Below, piece after piece: positions 23,701 through 35,114 of a stretch of DNA of 64,000 nt. The number at the start of each line of letters is the position of its first letter. Position 1 is the stretch's first letter. Origin of the DNA: Eremophila alpestris peregrina (taxonomy: Eukaryota; Chordata; Aves; Passeriformes; Alaudidae); assembly GCA_009792885.1 (NCBI GenBank), contig WMCF01000030.1:6446897-6510896 (forward strand), read 5' to 3'. The notes beneath the pieces are model-generated. The model did no database searches. It was not told the DNA's origin and worked only from the letters and a program-made list of their open reading frames with translations. Position numbers and translations under genes: made by a program.

Positions 23701-26700
23701 TTATATTGTTACTGTCAAATGTTGACATTGATTTCTGAAGAGAATTTAATATATTTGAGAGAAAAATCTGTTCTTCTGAGCAATAGTTCACAAAATACTA
23801 TGAGAACCAATCCAAAACTATTTGTAACTACAGTGCAATTAAATTTCAAGTGTAATTTTTCTGTTGAGTTTTAAAATATCAGTGTAGTTAATAAAATTAA
23901 AATGAGAAGTTGGAAGGCTGTATGGATATCTAAAAAATGCTTAAGAATATTAGATGTTTTATTATTAATAACATTATTTTAAAATACATTAAAGATGTCC
24001 AGTTCTGAAACTTCCTATGATGACTAGATTTTATATATTGTTTTATTTTATTTTATTATGTTTAGCTTTATATTAAATACTCCATGCAGAAACCTAACAA
24101 AGAGAAAACTAATATTGAATGAAAGATTTTTAATTTGCTAAAGCTTTTTTTTTAATCAGCATCAGTCACTAAAAAATATTCTCTCAGCCACAAAAAAGAA
24201 AATGCCAAAATGTCTTCCTTTCACATTTTTTAATCCTTCCCTCATTAGCTCTGCAACTAAACCTGTTTTTAATAAATGTTCTAGACTGGGATCTACAGAA
24301 AAAGAAACAGAGGTTCTGTCAATATACAGACTGATATATGAAGTGGACTATGTATCTATATATATGGGACATGAAAAAACTAGATATGGAATAACACAAA
24401 TGCTATAGAGCTATATTTAGTAAGTATACAATTCCTTCAAGTAACATCAGTTTGCCTGTAAATCTCTTCTTTAATGATGTAATGCTTTGGTGAGTCGTTC
24501 TTTTGTTAAGAAAGAACAAAAACAAGCAGCATTCATATCTTCATATTAAGATACTTAAATGGAAAAATCAAGTCAGTGCACAAAAGCAGTCTTTCAAAGT
24601 ATTAAAATAGCACCCCAAGATCACTTGATGTTTCAAGTGTGATGATCAAAGTAATATTTTTAACACAAATATGCATGACCTTACAGAAATAAATTGCGAG
24701 CAACAGTGACTTGTTGAGGCCAAATAGTTAGACCTTCTCTTGTTAAACATCAATGTCCTCCAATTCCCTTTTGCTTCTTTCTTCACATTTTAGAGACAAA
24801 ATAGGCAGCTTAGGATGATGTGCTGGAAGAAGTGAGAGTTTTGAGTCATTAAACACCAACAAATGAGCTGCTGACGGAAAAATTGCACGATTTAATTCTG
24901 CCATTTTATTATCACTGTGATGCAGAATTAGGAAAGCAGATCAATATAAAAGCAAAGAAACTATTTTAATCATTCTCATCATAACTCCAAAAGTATTAAA
25001 TACAAATTTCCCCTGTTTATTATTATGAATATAACATTTGATAAAAAAAAAGTGCTATTATATGGCATTAAGATAGTTGCAAGATAAAAATGCAACTCCT
25101 TCAGAAAATTAAGTAACAAAAGAAAAATGCTGAAAAATATTCAAATTCACTGGTAGCTCCTTAACATTCATATAGAGTACAATGAAAGTATAAACTGGTG
25201 ACACGTGAAGCTATTCTCTGTAGTTTTGGGTGAAAGGTATATTCTATTGAAAGCAAGTTACTTGCAAATTGACTACATTCTCTGTTAATAAATAGCATTT
25301 CTGCTGGGAATCTATTATAAACTTACAAGAATCAAAAATATTTCCCCAAAAGCCAATTGTATGTATCTTTGTCTCCTCTGGTTAAATGAGAGTCTGTTCT
25401 TTTGAAGATTTTTGATGAGAAGATGATGAGGAAGAAGGATTGTGACATTTACAGAGTCTCTTAGGAAAGTAACCAAGGTAATTATTTTTTGACTATTGAA
25501 AAAAAAGCGCTTTGAATTCTAGTGCTACTTCATGATAACAACTGAAAAAAATACAAATATTTGCAAAGCAGTGACTTAGAGAAATGTAAGTGCAGAATAG
25601 TTTTGAAAAATATGTTCACAAGCTTTTTAGAGAAACATCAGTGGAGCACATGATATCTACTTGGATTGTACAAATGTTTTGTTAATTAATTAGGAATCCA
25701 AAAATAATGTTCAGCATCTAAACTATGAGGTGTTTCCTTTGGGATTTTTTTCTTAAGCTGATAAAGCAAAATGATTAACGGAAATCAGGGATGTGATCAT
25801 TATGGTTTCACAGAGCTTCAAAAATTCTGCTTCAGAAATAATGCACAGATACAAGATTTGAAAAGTCTGTTCAAACTACTTTACATTAAATAAATGCCCT
25901 AAATTACTCTCTACAGAAACATATTACAACTATTATGGAAGCATGGGGAACCAAACCTTGTGTATTCAAAGTTAGCCTTTTAAAATACTGAATGCCTTCA
26001 CACTTCTCCCAAGGGAAATTCTCATTCATTGATGGGAAACCTGAAAAAATAAGGGTGTTATTTATATGAGTTAAACAGAGGAGCTACAGCACACACTAAT
26101 TTCACTTTGAGGCTGACTTTTGGGCTGTTGAAAACAGTGGGATGTGTTAAATGTGATAAACCTTGAGTTCCACAGGAAAAGCACATCTTAATGTATATTG
26201 AGGTGCAGTGTCTAAAGTAGCATTATACTCACTAGGGCTGGTTTCTCCTGACAAACCTGCAGAGTCTCAAATCTAGGTATGCCTTTAGTTACCAGATTTC
26301 TTAATAATTAGGAAATATACTGGATTGAGGCATGCGAGAGTTTTATTATTCACTACACAAATATCAGTACTGACAGAACAAAGAAAAAAAAAACCTAGTT
26401 CTTTCTTCCTAGCTGGATTTCACCTAAACATAACATATTCTTGCAAAGAGATTATTAATTTTGCTTCAGCATGAACTACAGAGTGGTAATCAGTAAGCAA
26501 AGCCTGAGATTAAAGCGCATTAAACAGAAGATGCTTTTACATGTAGAAAGCCCCAAATATGTTTCAGTGAGTTTGTGCAGGTGTTAATTTTTGGTTTGTT
26601 ATGTTTGGGGTTTGTTACTAGGTCTTGGAATAGGGGGATGATTGCTTTGAAACCCCTGGAGAGAACCAGATGACAGAGTTTCAGAAAAGCTAAGAACCTT

Positions 26701-28210
26701 TCTAAACAAACACACTCCCTGCAGAGAGAATCAGAGCTGTTGATCTTCTCAGCAAAAACACTACCTAAATGTAGCCACAGTTAATTATATCCTGTTGACA
26801 AGAAGCACCTAAAACACCATGCTTTTTATCATCATGCAGTAGCATACAAATGACAAGTTTTGACAAGTATCTATTTGTTGTTTTCAGAATTTGCATTGAA
26901 TATGACAAGTGTACTTTAACTATTTTGCCTCAGTGCTATTTCGTCAATCATCCTTTACTTCTGAAGTTAATTCTAGATCAGATAAACATGCCCAGATCTG
27001 CAGCTTTTCTGATATCAATAAAGTTTCAGGTCTTATGCAGAACATTAATGCAGTGGTTGTGCCTGAAGCTATCAAACACTTGATTAATGTTTTTACATCC
27101 ACAAGAATAACAGAAATGGAAGACTATTGTTTCATGCTATATATTCGTACTTTGCAGGAGAATTATATAATTGTCCTTCCATTTGGATATCGTAGCTCTC
27201 TCCATTGGTTCTGAATGCTGATTTTTCCCATTTGAAGCATTTATGGTCTTAGGCGCTGTTAGAGTTTGGCATGAATTTTAAAACATGATTTTTTACCATT
27301 GGACAAATATGATTTCTAGCTCATTGGTCTACTTTTTAAGGGGAAAAAAAAAGGCATTTCAAATCTGAATCCCTCTTTTCTGAACCAGGATCTATTTTAA
27401 TTGTCCCTAAAATATGGTTCTGTAGATTGAAATAACATGATGCAGTTCATTTAACTACTGAGAGTCAAACAAGAACAGGAAAGGTAAGCTCAGGCAATTT
27501 CACGTTTTTGGCCTAAAGAATAAAGAGGCATTCTTTCAGAAGAGGAACAGAAAAGGTTAACAGTGGGAGCAAGCACACAGATTAAAGAAGACTTCATGGA
27601 CAGGGTAAAGTTAACCTCCAGAACATTGTGGTCAACCTAGCACATTATTTTCATGTTCCTTATGGATATGGAAATAAATATCTGAAATATATAGAGAAAT
27701 TGTCCTTAAGAATGCAGAATTATTTCGGAAACAGATGACAGTGAAAATATTTCTAAGTTTTGTCAGACAGTTCTAAGCACCCTGGGGTTTAGCTCCCAAA
27801 ATATTTTTGGACTTTTTTATGCAAAATCCCACCATCAGAAGGATTTCTAAGATTTTCTGTCAATATTACCTTTCATATGAGTTCTTTTTTTTTCCTCTCT
27901 GTATTCTGATGAAAGCAAAAACTGATATTTGGGACATAAATGACTAAAGGAATAATATTCATGATCAAAGGACCATTTTGAGACTAGCAAACTCAGGCTA
28001 ACTTATTTCCTTCTAAGATGGATACTGAGAAAAGCAGAGGAAGAGGGAAAATGATAAAGGTGAAAGAAATCTCACACTATTGCACTTTACTATATGATAG
28101 AAAGTCTTCTACTGTGTCACCTCTTTCAACTAGAAGTGCCTCTAAAGCATTAAAGTCCTCTCACTTCCTAAGGAACATTAAAATGGATAGATTAGGCTGA
28201 CTACTATGTA

Positions 28211-28241
28211 ACTGGTGATTTTAAGCACTGGTGATTTTAAG
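28211..28241. repeat. 16-bp tandem duplication
   Basis: ACTGGTGATTTTAAGC (28211-28226) is followed at once by ACTGGTGATTTTAAG (28227-28241). The two units are identical over 15 bases. It is a small, recent slippage or duplication product. Confidence 0.95.
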
Positions 28242-28724
28242 TGAAATAATTGTAAAGTAAGATAAAATCAAAATCAAAACCTAAACCTGATAAAAACCAG
28301 TATGGACAATTGTATGTAAAAAAAAAAAAACCCCAAAACAAAACACCCAAATGGATACAGCATGATAAAAGTCACCTGGAAACAACTGAAGCACAGAAGT
28401 CAGAGATCTCTGTTTCCTGTTATGGCTAGCCTGAGCAATTCTCCCTGGAAGGTAAACATGCTCTACACTTATGTAGCAGCAATTGATGCTGTGTGTAAAA
28501 ATCAGTATTTACCAGAGTTTACACTCTCCACTAAAACAGCTTAAACAAAAAAGGCTGTCCTCCACTGTCAAGAACTGCACTTAAGATTCCAGCCTAACTT
28601 GCTATAAAGCAGCAGGTGATTCTCCTTTATGCCTTTCTAAAAAAAAAGATTTTAAATGAAAGCTCAGCAAGATGGGTATCTGTCAACTTTGAGTTGGCAT
28701 GTACAAGTCTACATTTTCAAAAAT

Positions 28725-28768
28725 AAAATCAGCATTCCCAAGCATTAAAATCAGCATTCCCAAGCATT
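28725..28768. repeat. Perfect 22-bp tandem duplication
   Basis: The 22-bp unit that begins AAAATCAGCATTCCC and ends AAGCATT occurs twice without mismatch (28725-28746 and 28747-28768), followed by a partial AGCATT. Exact identity means it is recent or length-polymorphic. Confidence 0.97.
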
Positions 28769-30794
28769 AGCATTGAACTTGTTCATGTTTTATCACAGAA
28801 ATTTATTTAATATGTTATTATATTTAAACTAAATTTACCCCTTTTAGCAGAGTGTGGTTTCACTTCTGGCCAGGACATAAACTATTGTAAAAATGATCTT
28901 GTTTCATTATTTCTGATGGGCATCAAAACCAAAAATGCTAAAAATTTTCTTTATTGCAGGTTCTCTCCAGTTATAGCTGGAGTTGAATCAAAGTTCAGAT
29001 AAGTTTCAGATAATCATATATATTTCAATAACAGAACTGAAATACTAAGGCATTTGTCATTCTCCAATCATGTGGATCTCAGGTTAAAGAAAGGTACCTA
29101 ATCTTTTAAAGAGCATATTTTAAGGATCTGTTTTCTTGTGTTACAGACAAATAAGTTTTTGCGGTTTCTGGCTTTGTTCTGCTGTTCCTGGTAAAGATAA
29201 AATTGAAACATTTTTCAGTTCAATGTGTCAGGAACTAAAAGCGCCTCCAAGTGCATGTGGGTAATTTTTCTACGGTGGCAATTGTGTTGCTCATACAGCA
29301 GCTGAATCTGATAGAGAGGTCTTGCACTCAGATGTGGGCTTTGGCAGTTTTCCCATGTGCTTTTTCTTTCTCTCTTTTTAATAAAACAGTTGTGGTTTAG
29401 AAAGATATAAGCAAACAAGGCTCAAGGACGCACCGAAGATCTCTCTGGTACCCACGCTGCAGTAGCGATAGGCATGTTACCAAACAATGGTGGTTTGCAA
29501 AGTATTTCCATTCTTATTCAACAGAGGAAGATCCAACAGAAACAGGACAGGCAGCAGATTTTAAAGTCAATATTTTAAAACCCTTACCTTGTTTTCGCTT
29601 GCCCAGTATCTGTTTCCAAGGAAACAGAAGAAGTCGGAACCAAGTAGTGAAGCAGCAATAAAAGCAAGCTCACCAGCCTTCAGCTGCTGGCTTTTTTTTC
29701 TGTTTTTCCAGCTCCTGAACCTACATTTAACAAGGCCCCTGATAATTTAGAATAACATAAAACCTGAATACAGTTTTATTCAACTCCTACTTGCATATAA
29801 ACAAAAGGGAGTTGGCAACACAGTTGGTTTTCAAGGTGGAGGTTTTTAACCGGCCATGGACTGGGAAATGCAGTTTGCAATAGGAGAACATATGGACCCA
29901 AGAGATAATATTTTGGTGTGTAAGTCAGAGAAAATTATAGCAAAACAGTATTAAAGACTCTTCCATGAAGTACAAAACAGAGAAATAGGAAGAGAATTGC
30001 AGACTTAATTATTTGTTACTTTTCAAGTGTTGTTTAGTCTCCAGATGTCTCCAGGCTAACCAGGGGGATGTTGTTTCATTTCCTCACCTTTGATGTACGC
30101 ACTGTCTCAGATGAAATATAGGGATTTATTGAAACTTGACCAGTTCACTGTCTGCCGAATTTTCAAACAAAATACAAGTTTAGGAATTACATTGCAGACT
30201 GAGCTGCTTGCTGTGCATAGGAAAAGGTCAACAGTTACTCCTACAATACCTCTGCTTCCAGAACACACACTGAATAGCAGAAAAACTATTTAGACATTTT
30301 ACTGAATAAATGGGTTTTATTTCAGATTTTTTTTTATTTTTAAGGATAATTAGTTTTATACAGAATAGCTATTTGTTATTCCTCTCATTATTTTTGCTAA
30401 GGAAATTTATCTTGCTGTACATGTTACACTGTATTGTACAAAGTTAAACAAAAGATAAAATTAAGTCGGTAAGAATTAAAATATTTCTGCTTGGAGGGTT
30501 TCATTGTAGTCAATGTAGGTATATATGACACCTAAATACACACATGGATACCAGTGAATATAGAAATAGGAACTCTGCACTTCAACTAAATACAGAGATG
30601 TCTATTTGCTCCCAATCTGGACTTCAAATTTTAATCTCCAGTGATTATTACTGAGTCAGTTTGCTCCTGGCTTCTGAAAGCTGAATTCTGCCTGACATAA
30701 GAAAGTTACAAAGATGGGATTACTCTTACACTCAGACACAAAATGGAATGCAAGACAACAATTTGGTCTCAAATGCAGTATATGAATGTAAGAA

Positions 30795-30838
<44 letters not shown>
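30795..30838. repeat. (ATAG)11 tetranucleotide microsatellite
   Basis: Eleven uninterrupted ATAG units, 44 bp. Perfect arrays of this length are normally polymorphic in vertebrates, so this is a ready marker locus. On the minus strand it creates the repeated IYLS-type residues of a small spurious frame. Confidence 0.98.
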
Positions 30839-31400
30839 CAAATCAGCAAAAGGGCTTAAAAATATTATCCGAAACCCCACATAGCACTATTGCATCTATT
30901 ATAATCAGACCTGTTCTGAAGTGTGAAAATCCTTAGAACATCATGAATATTCCAGTCTTGTTATGACAAAAATGTTCCTTTCCCAAGCATCCTTTCTAGG
31001 GAAGTATTGATTTGCTAGTAGATAATAAGCTCGATTCACACAACTGAGTTTCTAATTTATGTATCCCATCCTCTCTTATTTCCATTTATGATTACAGGAA
31101 TCAGCTGTGCTTCTTCCACCTACGCTGTGCTTTAAGAATTTCAAATTATTCAGTAAATATTCTTTTAAACTCTAGTTTCAATTCACTAGTTCTGCCCAGA
31201 TCAAAGACTTCTTTAGATTTCATTTTATTATCTATCATATGGCTTCATGTCAAGTCCAAAAAACATCAACTCAAAAATCATGCAAGGAGGAAAAGAAGAG
31301 TGCAGATGGATGTTCAGAGTGATGGTGGTTTTTTCCCAAATCATTGTTACACATGATGGAGCAAAGCTTTACTAAAAATGGCTAAAAACCTACCTGGTTA

Positions 31401-31596
31401 TGGGAAGTGGGAAATGAATGTCTTGTTTTGCTTAGCTTACATGAAAAGCTTTTCCTTCACCTGTTAAACTGCTTTTATTTCAGCCCATGAGTTTTCTCAC
31501 TTTTATGCTTCTGATTCTCTCTCCCATCCTACCAGCTGGAAGACTGAGCAAGTGGCTCTGTGTGTCTTAGTTGTGTTCTGGGTTTAAACCACAACA
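31401..31596 (+). mobile_element. ERV LTR 3' fragment (R-U5), sense
   Basis: The sequence TTAAACTGCTTTTATTTCAG is followed by CCCATGAGTTTTCTCACTTT, TTCTGATTCTCTCTCCCATC and GGTTTAAACCACAACA. This is the 3' part of a widespread avian LTR type as I recall it (TTAAACTGTCTTTATCTCAA, CCCACGAGTTTTCTCAC, GATTCTCTCCCCCATCCCA, GGTTAAACCACGACA). The CA terminus is at 31596. The 5' limit is unclear; similarity is visible from about 31400. No TSD was found, so it is likely 5'-truncated or too diverged upstream. Confidence 0.65.
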
Positions 31597-32940
31597 TCTA
31601 AAAAGAAACAGAGAGAAACTACCGTATGTTGACTGTAGTCCCCCAGATCCCCAGGCACCTCTGGGTGGAGGCAGAGTCATGTGAAATAAAGAAGTTGATC
31701 CTGGAAGAGTTGGGAGGATATTTCAGAAGTGGCTATTTTAATGTTAATCTTTGTTTCTCATGACCCAAATCTATTTCTGTCAGTGCTAAATTAAATTATA
31801 TTTCTCAAGTCAAATATGGTTTGCCTGCAATAATAATATGTAAGCTATCTCCCTATCTTTATCTCAATGTATTTGTTTTCATATCTTGCTTTTTCCCCTT
31901 CTACAACAAACGAGGGAGAGTGAGCAAGCATCTGGGTGGGTGTTTGAGTATTGGCCAAAACTAACCCATCACTGGGCAAGTAAACTCAAAGATACTAATA
32001 AAAAAAGGAAGATAATATTTGAAAAATATCTATTTTACAGTGGTGGTTTAGATTCTACCTACAAAGATATGAACTCAAAATATCAGTCAATCTACTTTCA
32101 CTGACTTCGATAACCCCACAATTTTAGAACACTCACATAAGGAACTTTTACAAAATTCTGAATAATTGTATCTCAAAAGTAGAAAACAGAGCAGAAAAAG
32201 AAAATATTGGACAATCAGGGCTTCAACAGTCCATACAGGATAAACTAGCATAGGTTAGCATCACAGTGTTCATGTCTGATTCCAGTAGTAAGATACTCTT
32301 CACGATGTGATTGTCAGTGACTAGAAAAACTGTGAATACTGTAAATAAATATCTGCTGAAATTTCTCCTGCTTTTATTAAGTTGCAGCAGGTACATAACC
32401 CACATAATTTGTCAATGCACATGAAGTCCAATCAACTTTACATATGTAGTTTTGTTAATACATATATACACAATGTATTTTGTATATATGTGTATATTTA
32501 TGTATATACACTACATATATATGTACCAAAAAAAGATATTTTCTATGTTCTAAATACTTATTATTGTTAAATATCCATGTGAATTAAAATTAGTTGAGTT
32601 CGGTGTTACTTAGTTACAATTATCTTTAGAACTAAACTATGTTTAGGCAGTAATTTATATGTTAGCTTAAACTCTAAAATATCTTTGATTGAATTATTTA
32701 AAAATTATTATTATGTCTTAACTTATTGATATCCTGTCCTTCAAATGAAAACAAGTGTGTGAAAAGTCCAGTGTTCATGCATTTTTAGCAAAGCTGGGGT
32801 TTGACATAATTTCCTGCCCTATTTTTTCCTCTTTATTCAATTAATTCCATTTCTATAGATTTCCATGGGATAAGTACTTTCTGTGAAAGGTAAGAGACCT
32901 TCAGGCATCCCCAAAGCTAAACACATTGCAAAGCAGGTAG
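31597..32940. other. AT-rich non-coding stretch with TATATG low-complexity patch
   Basis: No gene is recognised. A TATATG/TACATA-rich patch lies at about 32457-32526. The frame at 31886-32104 (72 codons) has no recognisable motif. Confidence 0.5.
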
Positions 32941-33290
32941 TGTGAGGACTTAAAGAGAACCATGAACTGTCTCAAACACTGTCCAAGAAGCAAGTACCCA
33001 TCACAGGAATTTAAGACAAGCAGAGATGGCAAAGAGGAAGGCATTACTTCCAAACCTAAACAGAGGCGGATGTTTGGAATTAGCACATTGGGTAATTCCA
33101 CTGTGCAGACTGGGAAAAGTGCTGACACAACCACAGGAAGATTCCAGGCATGGTGACGCAGATCTGCGTGACCTATCTGGACAAAAATCACCACAGCAAA
33201 TTTTGACAAAGAAAGCAGTTATTTACACACATGCCATCCCAAGTGATGGGAATGGCACCTATGCCTCATGGATATCCAGGACTTGGACTG

Positions 33291-33297
33291 TATAAAG
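33291..33297 (+). promoter_or_regulatory. TATA box of the 32.9-33.6 kb LTR
   Basis: TATAAAG lies 3' of a GGACTTGGACTG segment and about 210 bp before the AATAAA at 33508. This is the usual U3 position. Activity is not shown by sequence. Confidence 0.6.
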
Positions 33298-33407
33298 GTG
33301 GTACTTCCAAAAGAACAGTTGGGAGCCTCTACCACTGAACAGATCAGGGTGATGGACTGGCAGGATGTTGCAAGAATCCATGTGGTGGTGGTATCTTTTG
33401 TTTAATA

Positions 33408-33491
33408 TCTTTTTTTCTCTCTCTTTTTCATTCTCTTTCTCTTCCTTCCCCCTGCACTGCCCCTTTCTATTCCTCTATCTCCCTCCCCCCA
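33408..33491 (+). repeat. Pyrimidine-rich tract
   Basis: About 84 bases almost entirely C and T (TTTTTTCTCTCTC through CTCCCTCCCCCCAC), with only short purine interruptions. It lies within the LTR between the TATA box and the poly(A) signal. Such tracts can form triplex structures. Confidence 0.8.
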
Positions 33492-33600
33492 CTTACATTT
33501 ACTGTTAAATAAAATCTGTACTATTGATTTTGGCATGTGGCAGCATTTGCACCTTAGTTTGAGTAGAGGCATCCTTTAATAAAGCAGATCCTACAGGCAG

Positions 33601-34608
33601 ATCTAGATTCATTGTGTAGTTCTCTTGCTAAAAATAAGGGCTTCCTTGTTTTTCCTCTTACCAGAGGATATACCTTAAGACTTTAATGATTGAAATAAAT
33701 TGACATAGCAATCCTACGTCTCTTTGGCTTGGTATTGTTTTCTTTGAAGGAAACCAGCAACTCTGCAGTAGCCAAAGATTTATAACTGCAATTAAAAATC
33801 CTGAGTATTTAAAATTGTTGAAGACCCTCTTAGCATAGGAGCTTACTGCCACACTTTACATAAACTACTCCTTTACTCTTATGAAAAAGTCATTAAAAAG
33901 TGGATATGATTTCAGAGTCACTGGAAGAAGTCATACAAATGTCTTCATACAGAGATTAATCAAGTTCCAAGAAAATATTCCAGACAAATGATACGAATAC
34001 CTATAGGACAGGAAAGATTGAAGCCTGTTGTAGCTGAGGTAGCAGCTACAGAGATATCAAGCAATAAGGAAGTCTTTATGATATAAGTAGAAATTACCTA
34101 AGTAACAGAGAACAACAGTTTAGTAGTACCTGCTCAAACATACAATTCCTTACGTGCTTTTTTTAATTGGAATTTTTTTTATAGTTTGAAAGTGGTACTA
34201 AGGACTATTAGATATTTTGCAAGTAGTTCTGTAGCACATTTCTCACTTCATCTTACAGTACTTCCGTTTTCTACAAAGGATGTTAATGTCAAACTAATAA
34301 GGTAAAAAATTATCATACCCGAAATTTAATGTTAAAATTTTTTCCTCTTTTAGCAAACTACAAAGCACATTATATACATTGCTCAGACGGTAGCACTCCA
34401 GTGGGAAAATGTATTCTCCCAGTGTTTTTGAATCCTGCAAACTGTAAACAGGACTTAGGGAAAAAGGAGAACTTAGTGATCCACAGAGTGATCATTATCC
34501 TCTTGATTCTTCAAAGGAAACATTACCTGAGCAAGGAGCATATTCCATGTCTGCAGAGAAGTTTGCCACTCATCGACACTATTACCATTTGGGACATTAT
34601 AGATTATT
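33601..34608. other. AT-rich non-coding stretch
   Basis: No gene is recognised. A 128-codon plus frame starts at 34329 just before a TTTTTTCCTCTTTTAG acceptor-like site, but its translation matches nothing I know and its last third runs into the LTR that begins at 34614. Confidence 0.5.
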
Positions 34609-34613
34609 TTAGA

Positions 34614-35109
34614 TGTCGTAGTATGCTCCTAATCCAGGGACCACGAGCAATGGGGCAGCAACAATCCCCCAGGGTTCTTGAACATCCTGGGTACCTGCCA
34701 AGACAATCAGGGTAGGAAATCATGAGACGGGCTCTACTTACCACCCTGAAGATGATTTTATTAACAAAAAGCATCCTCAACTTGAAGACATGGCAGAGGC
34801 AGAGACCCTGACCCAAAACTTACAATGACTTGTACAGAGGAGGGCTAAGGGGTGGGCACAACTATAGCCAGTAGGGGTAAAGGCACAAGGTAAATTGACA
34901 GTGCTTAAACCAATGAGAGGAACACAGAGGTGGGGAACAACCCAGACTGACCCACGGAATCATCCGGAATAAAGGTAGGCCTGAGGGAAGCAGGACAGTT
35001 GTATACAATAAGGGCTAAACCAACTACACATGGAAAGAGAAGGGGGGATGCAGAACAAACCATTTTGAGGGACTACAAAATTATGCATTAAAAAAACACA
35101 TCACTGTAC
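34614..35109 (-). mobile_element. ERV LTR, antisense, likely 5-bp TSD
   Basis: On the plus strand it begins TGTCGTAGTATGC, so the minus-strand LTR ends in ACGACA. TTAGA occurs on both sides (34609-34613 and 35110-35114). A minus-strand TTAATAAAATC gives an AATAAA at 34757-34762 (seen as TTTATT), about 145 bp from the LTR end, as expected for R-U5. Its body is richer in GC than both flanks. The other terminus reads ...CTGTAC, not ...CA, so one base was probably lost or changed there; this lowers the certainty of that edge. Length is about 496 bp, with no internal retroviral genes beside it. Confidence 0.72.
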
Positions 35110-35114
35110 TTAGA

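Larger units (their letters stand above)
20426..31400. other. Long AT-rich non-coding stretch
   Basis: About 11 kb without a supportable gene or sizeable recognised element. The longest frame is 101 codons (26909-27214) and overlaps another plus frame of no recognisable family, so neither is credible as coding. Small structures inside (the 20756-20781 hairpin, the 28211-28241 and 28725-28768 tandem repeats and the ATAG microsatellite at 30795-30838) are listed separately. Confidence 0.55.
32941..33595 (+). mobile_element. ERV LTR, sense, with TATA box and pyrimidine tract
   Basis: It starts TGTGAGGACTTAAAG and has a TATAAAG at 33291-33297, a long C/T tract at about 33408-33491, an AATAAA at 33508-33513 and a second AATAAA at 33578-33583. 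The proposed end is CTACA at 33595. Flanks are GGTAG (32936-32940) and GGCAG (33596-33600), a 5-bp TSD with one change. The order promoter, pyrimidine tract and poly(A) signal is LTR-like, and the sequence resembles a songbird LTR I recall. The second AATAAA so near the end leaves open that the true 3' edge lies somewhat downstream. Confidence 0.7.

Noticed and set aside
34329..34715. 128-codon frame after an acceptor-like TTTTTTCCTCTTTTAG site, possible exon
   Set aside because: No recognised protein, no matching donor in frame before the stop, and its end lies inside the 34.6 kb LTR.
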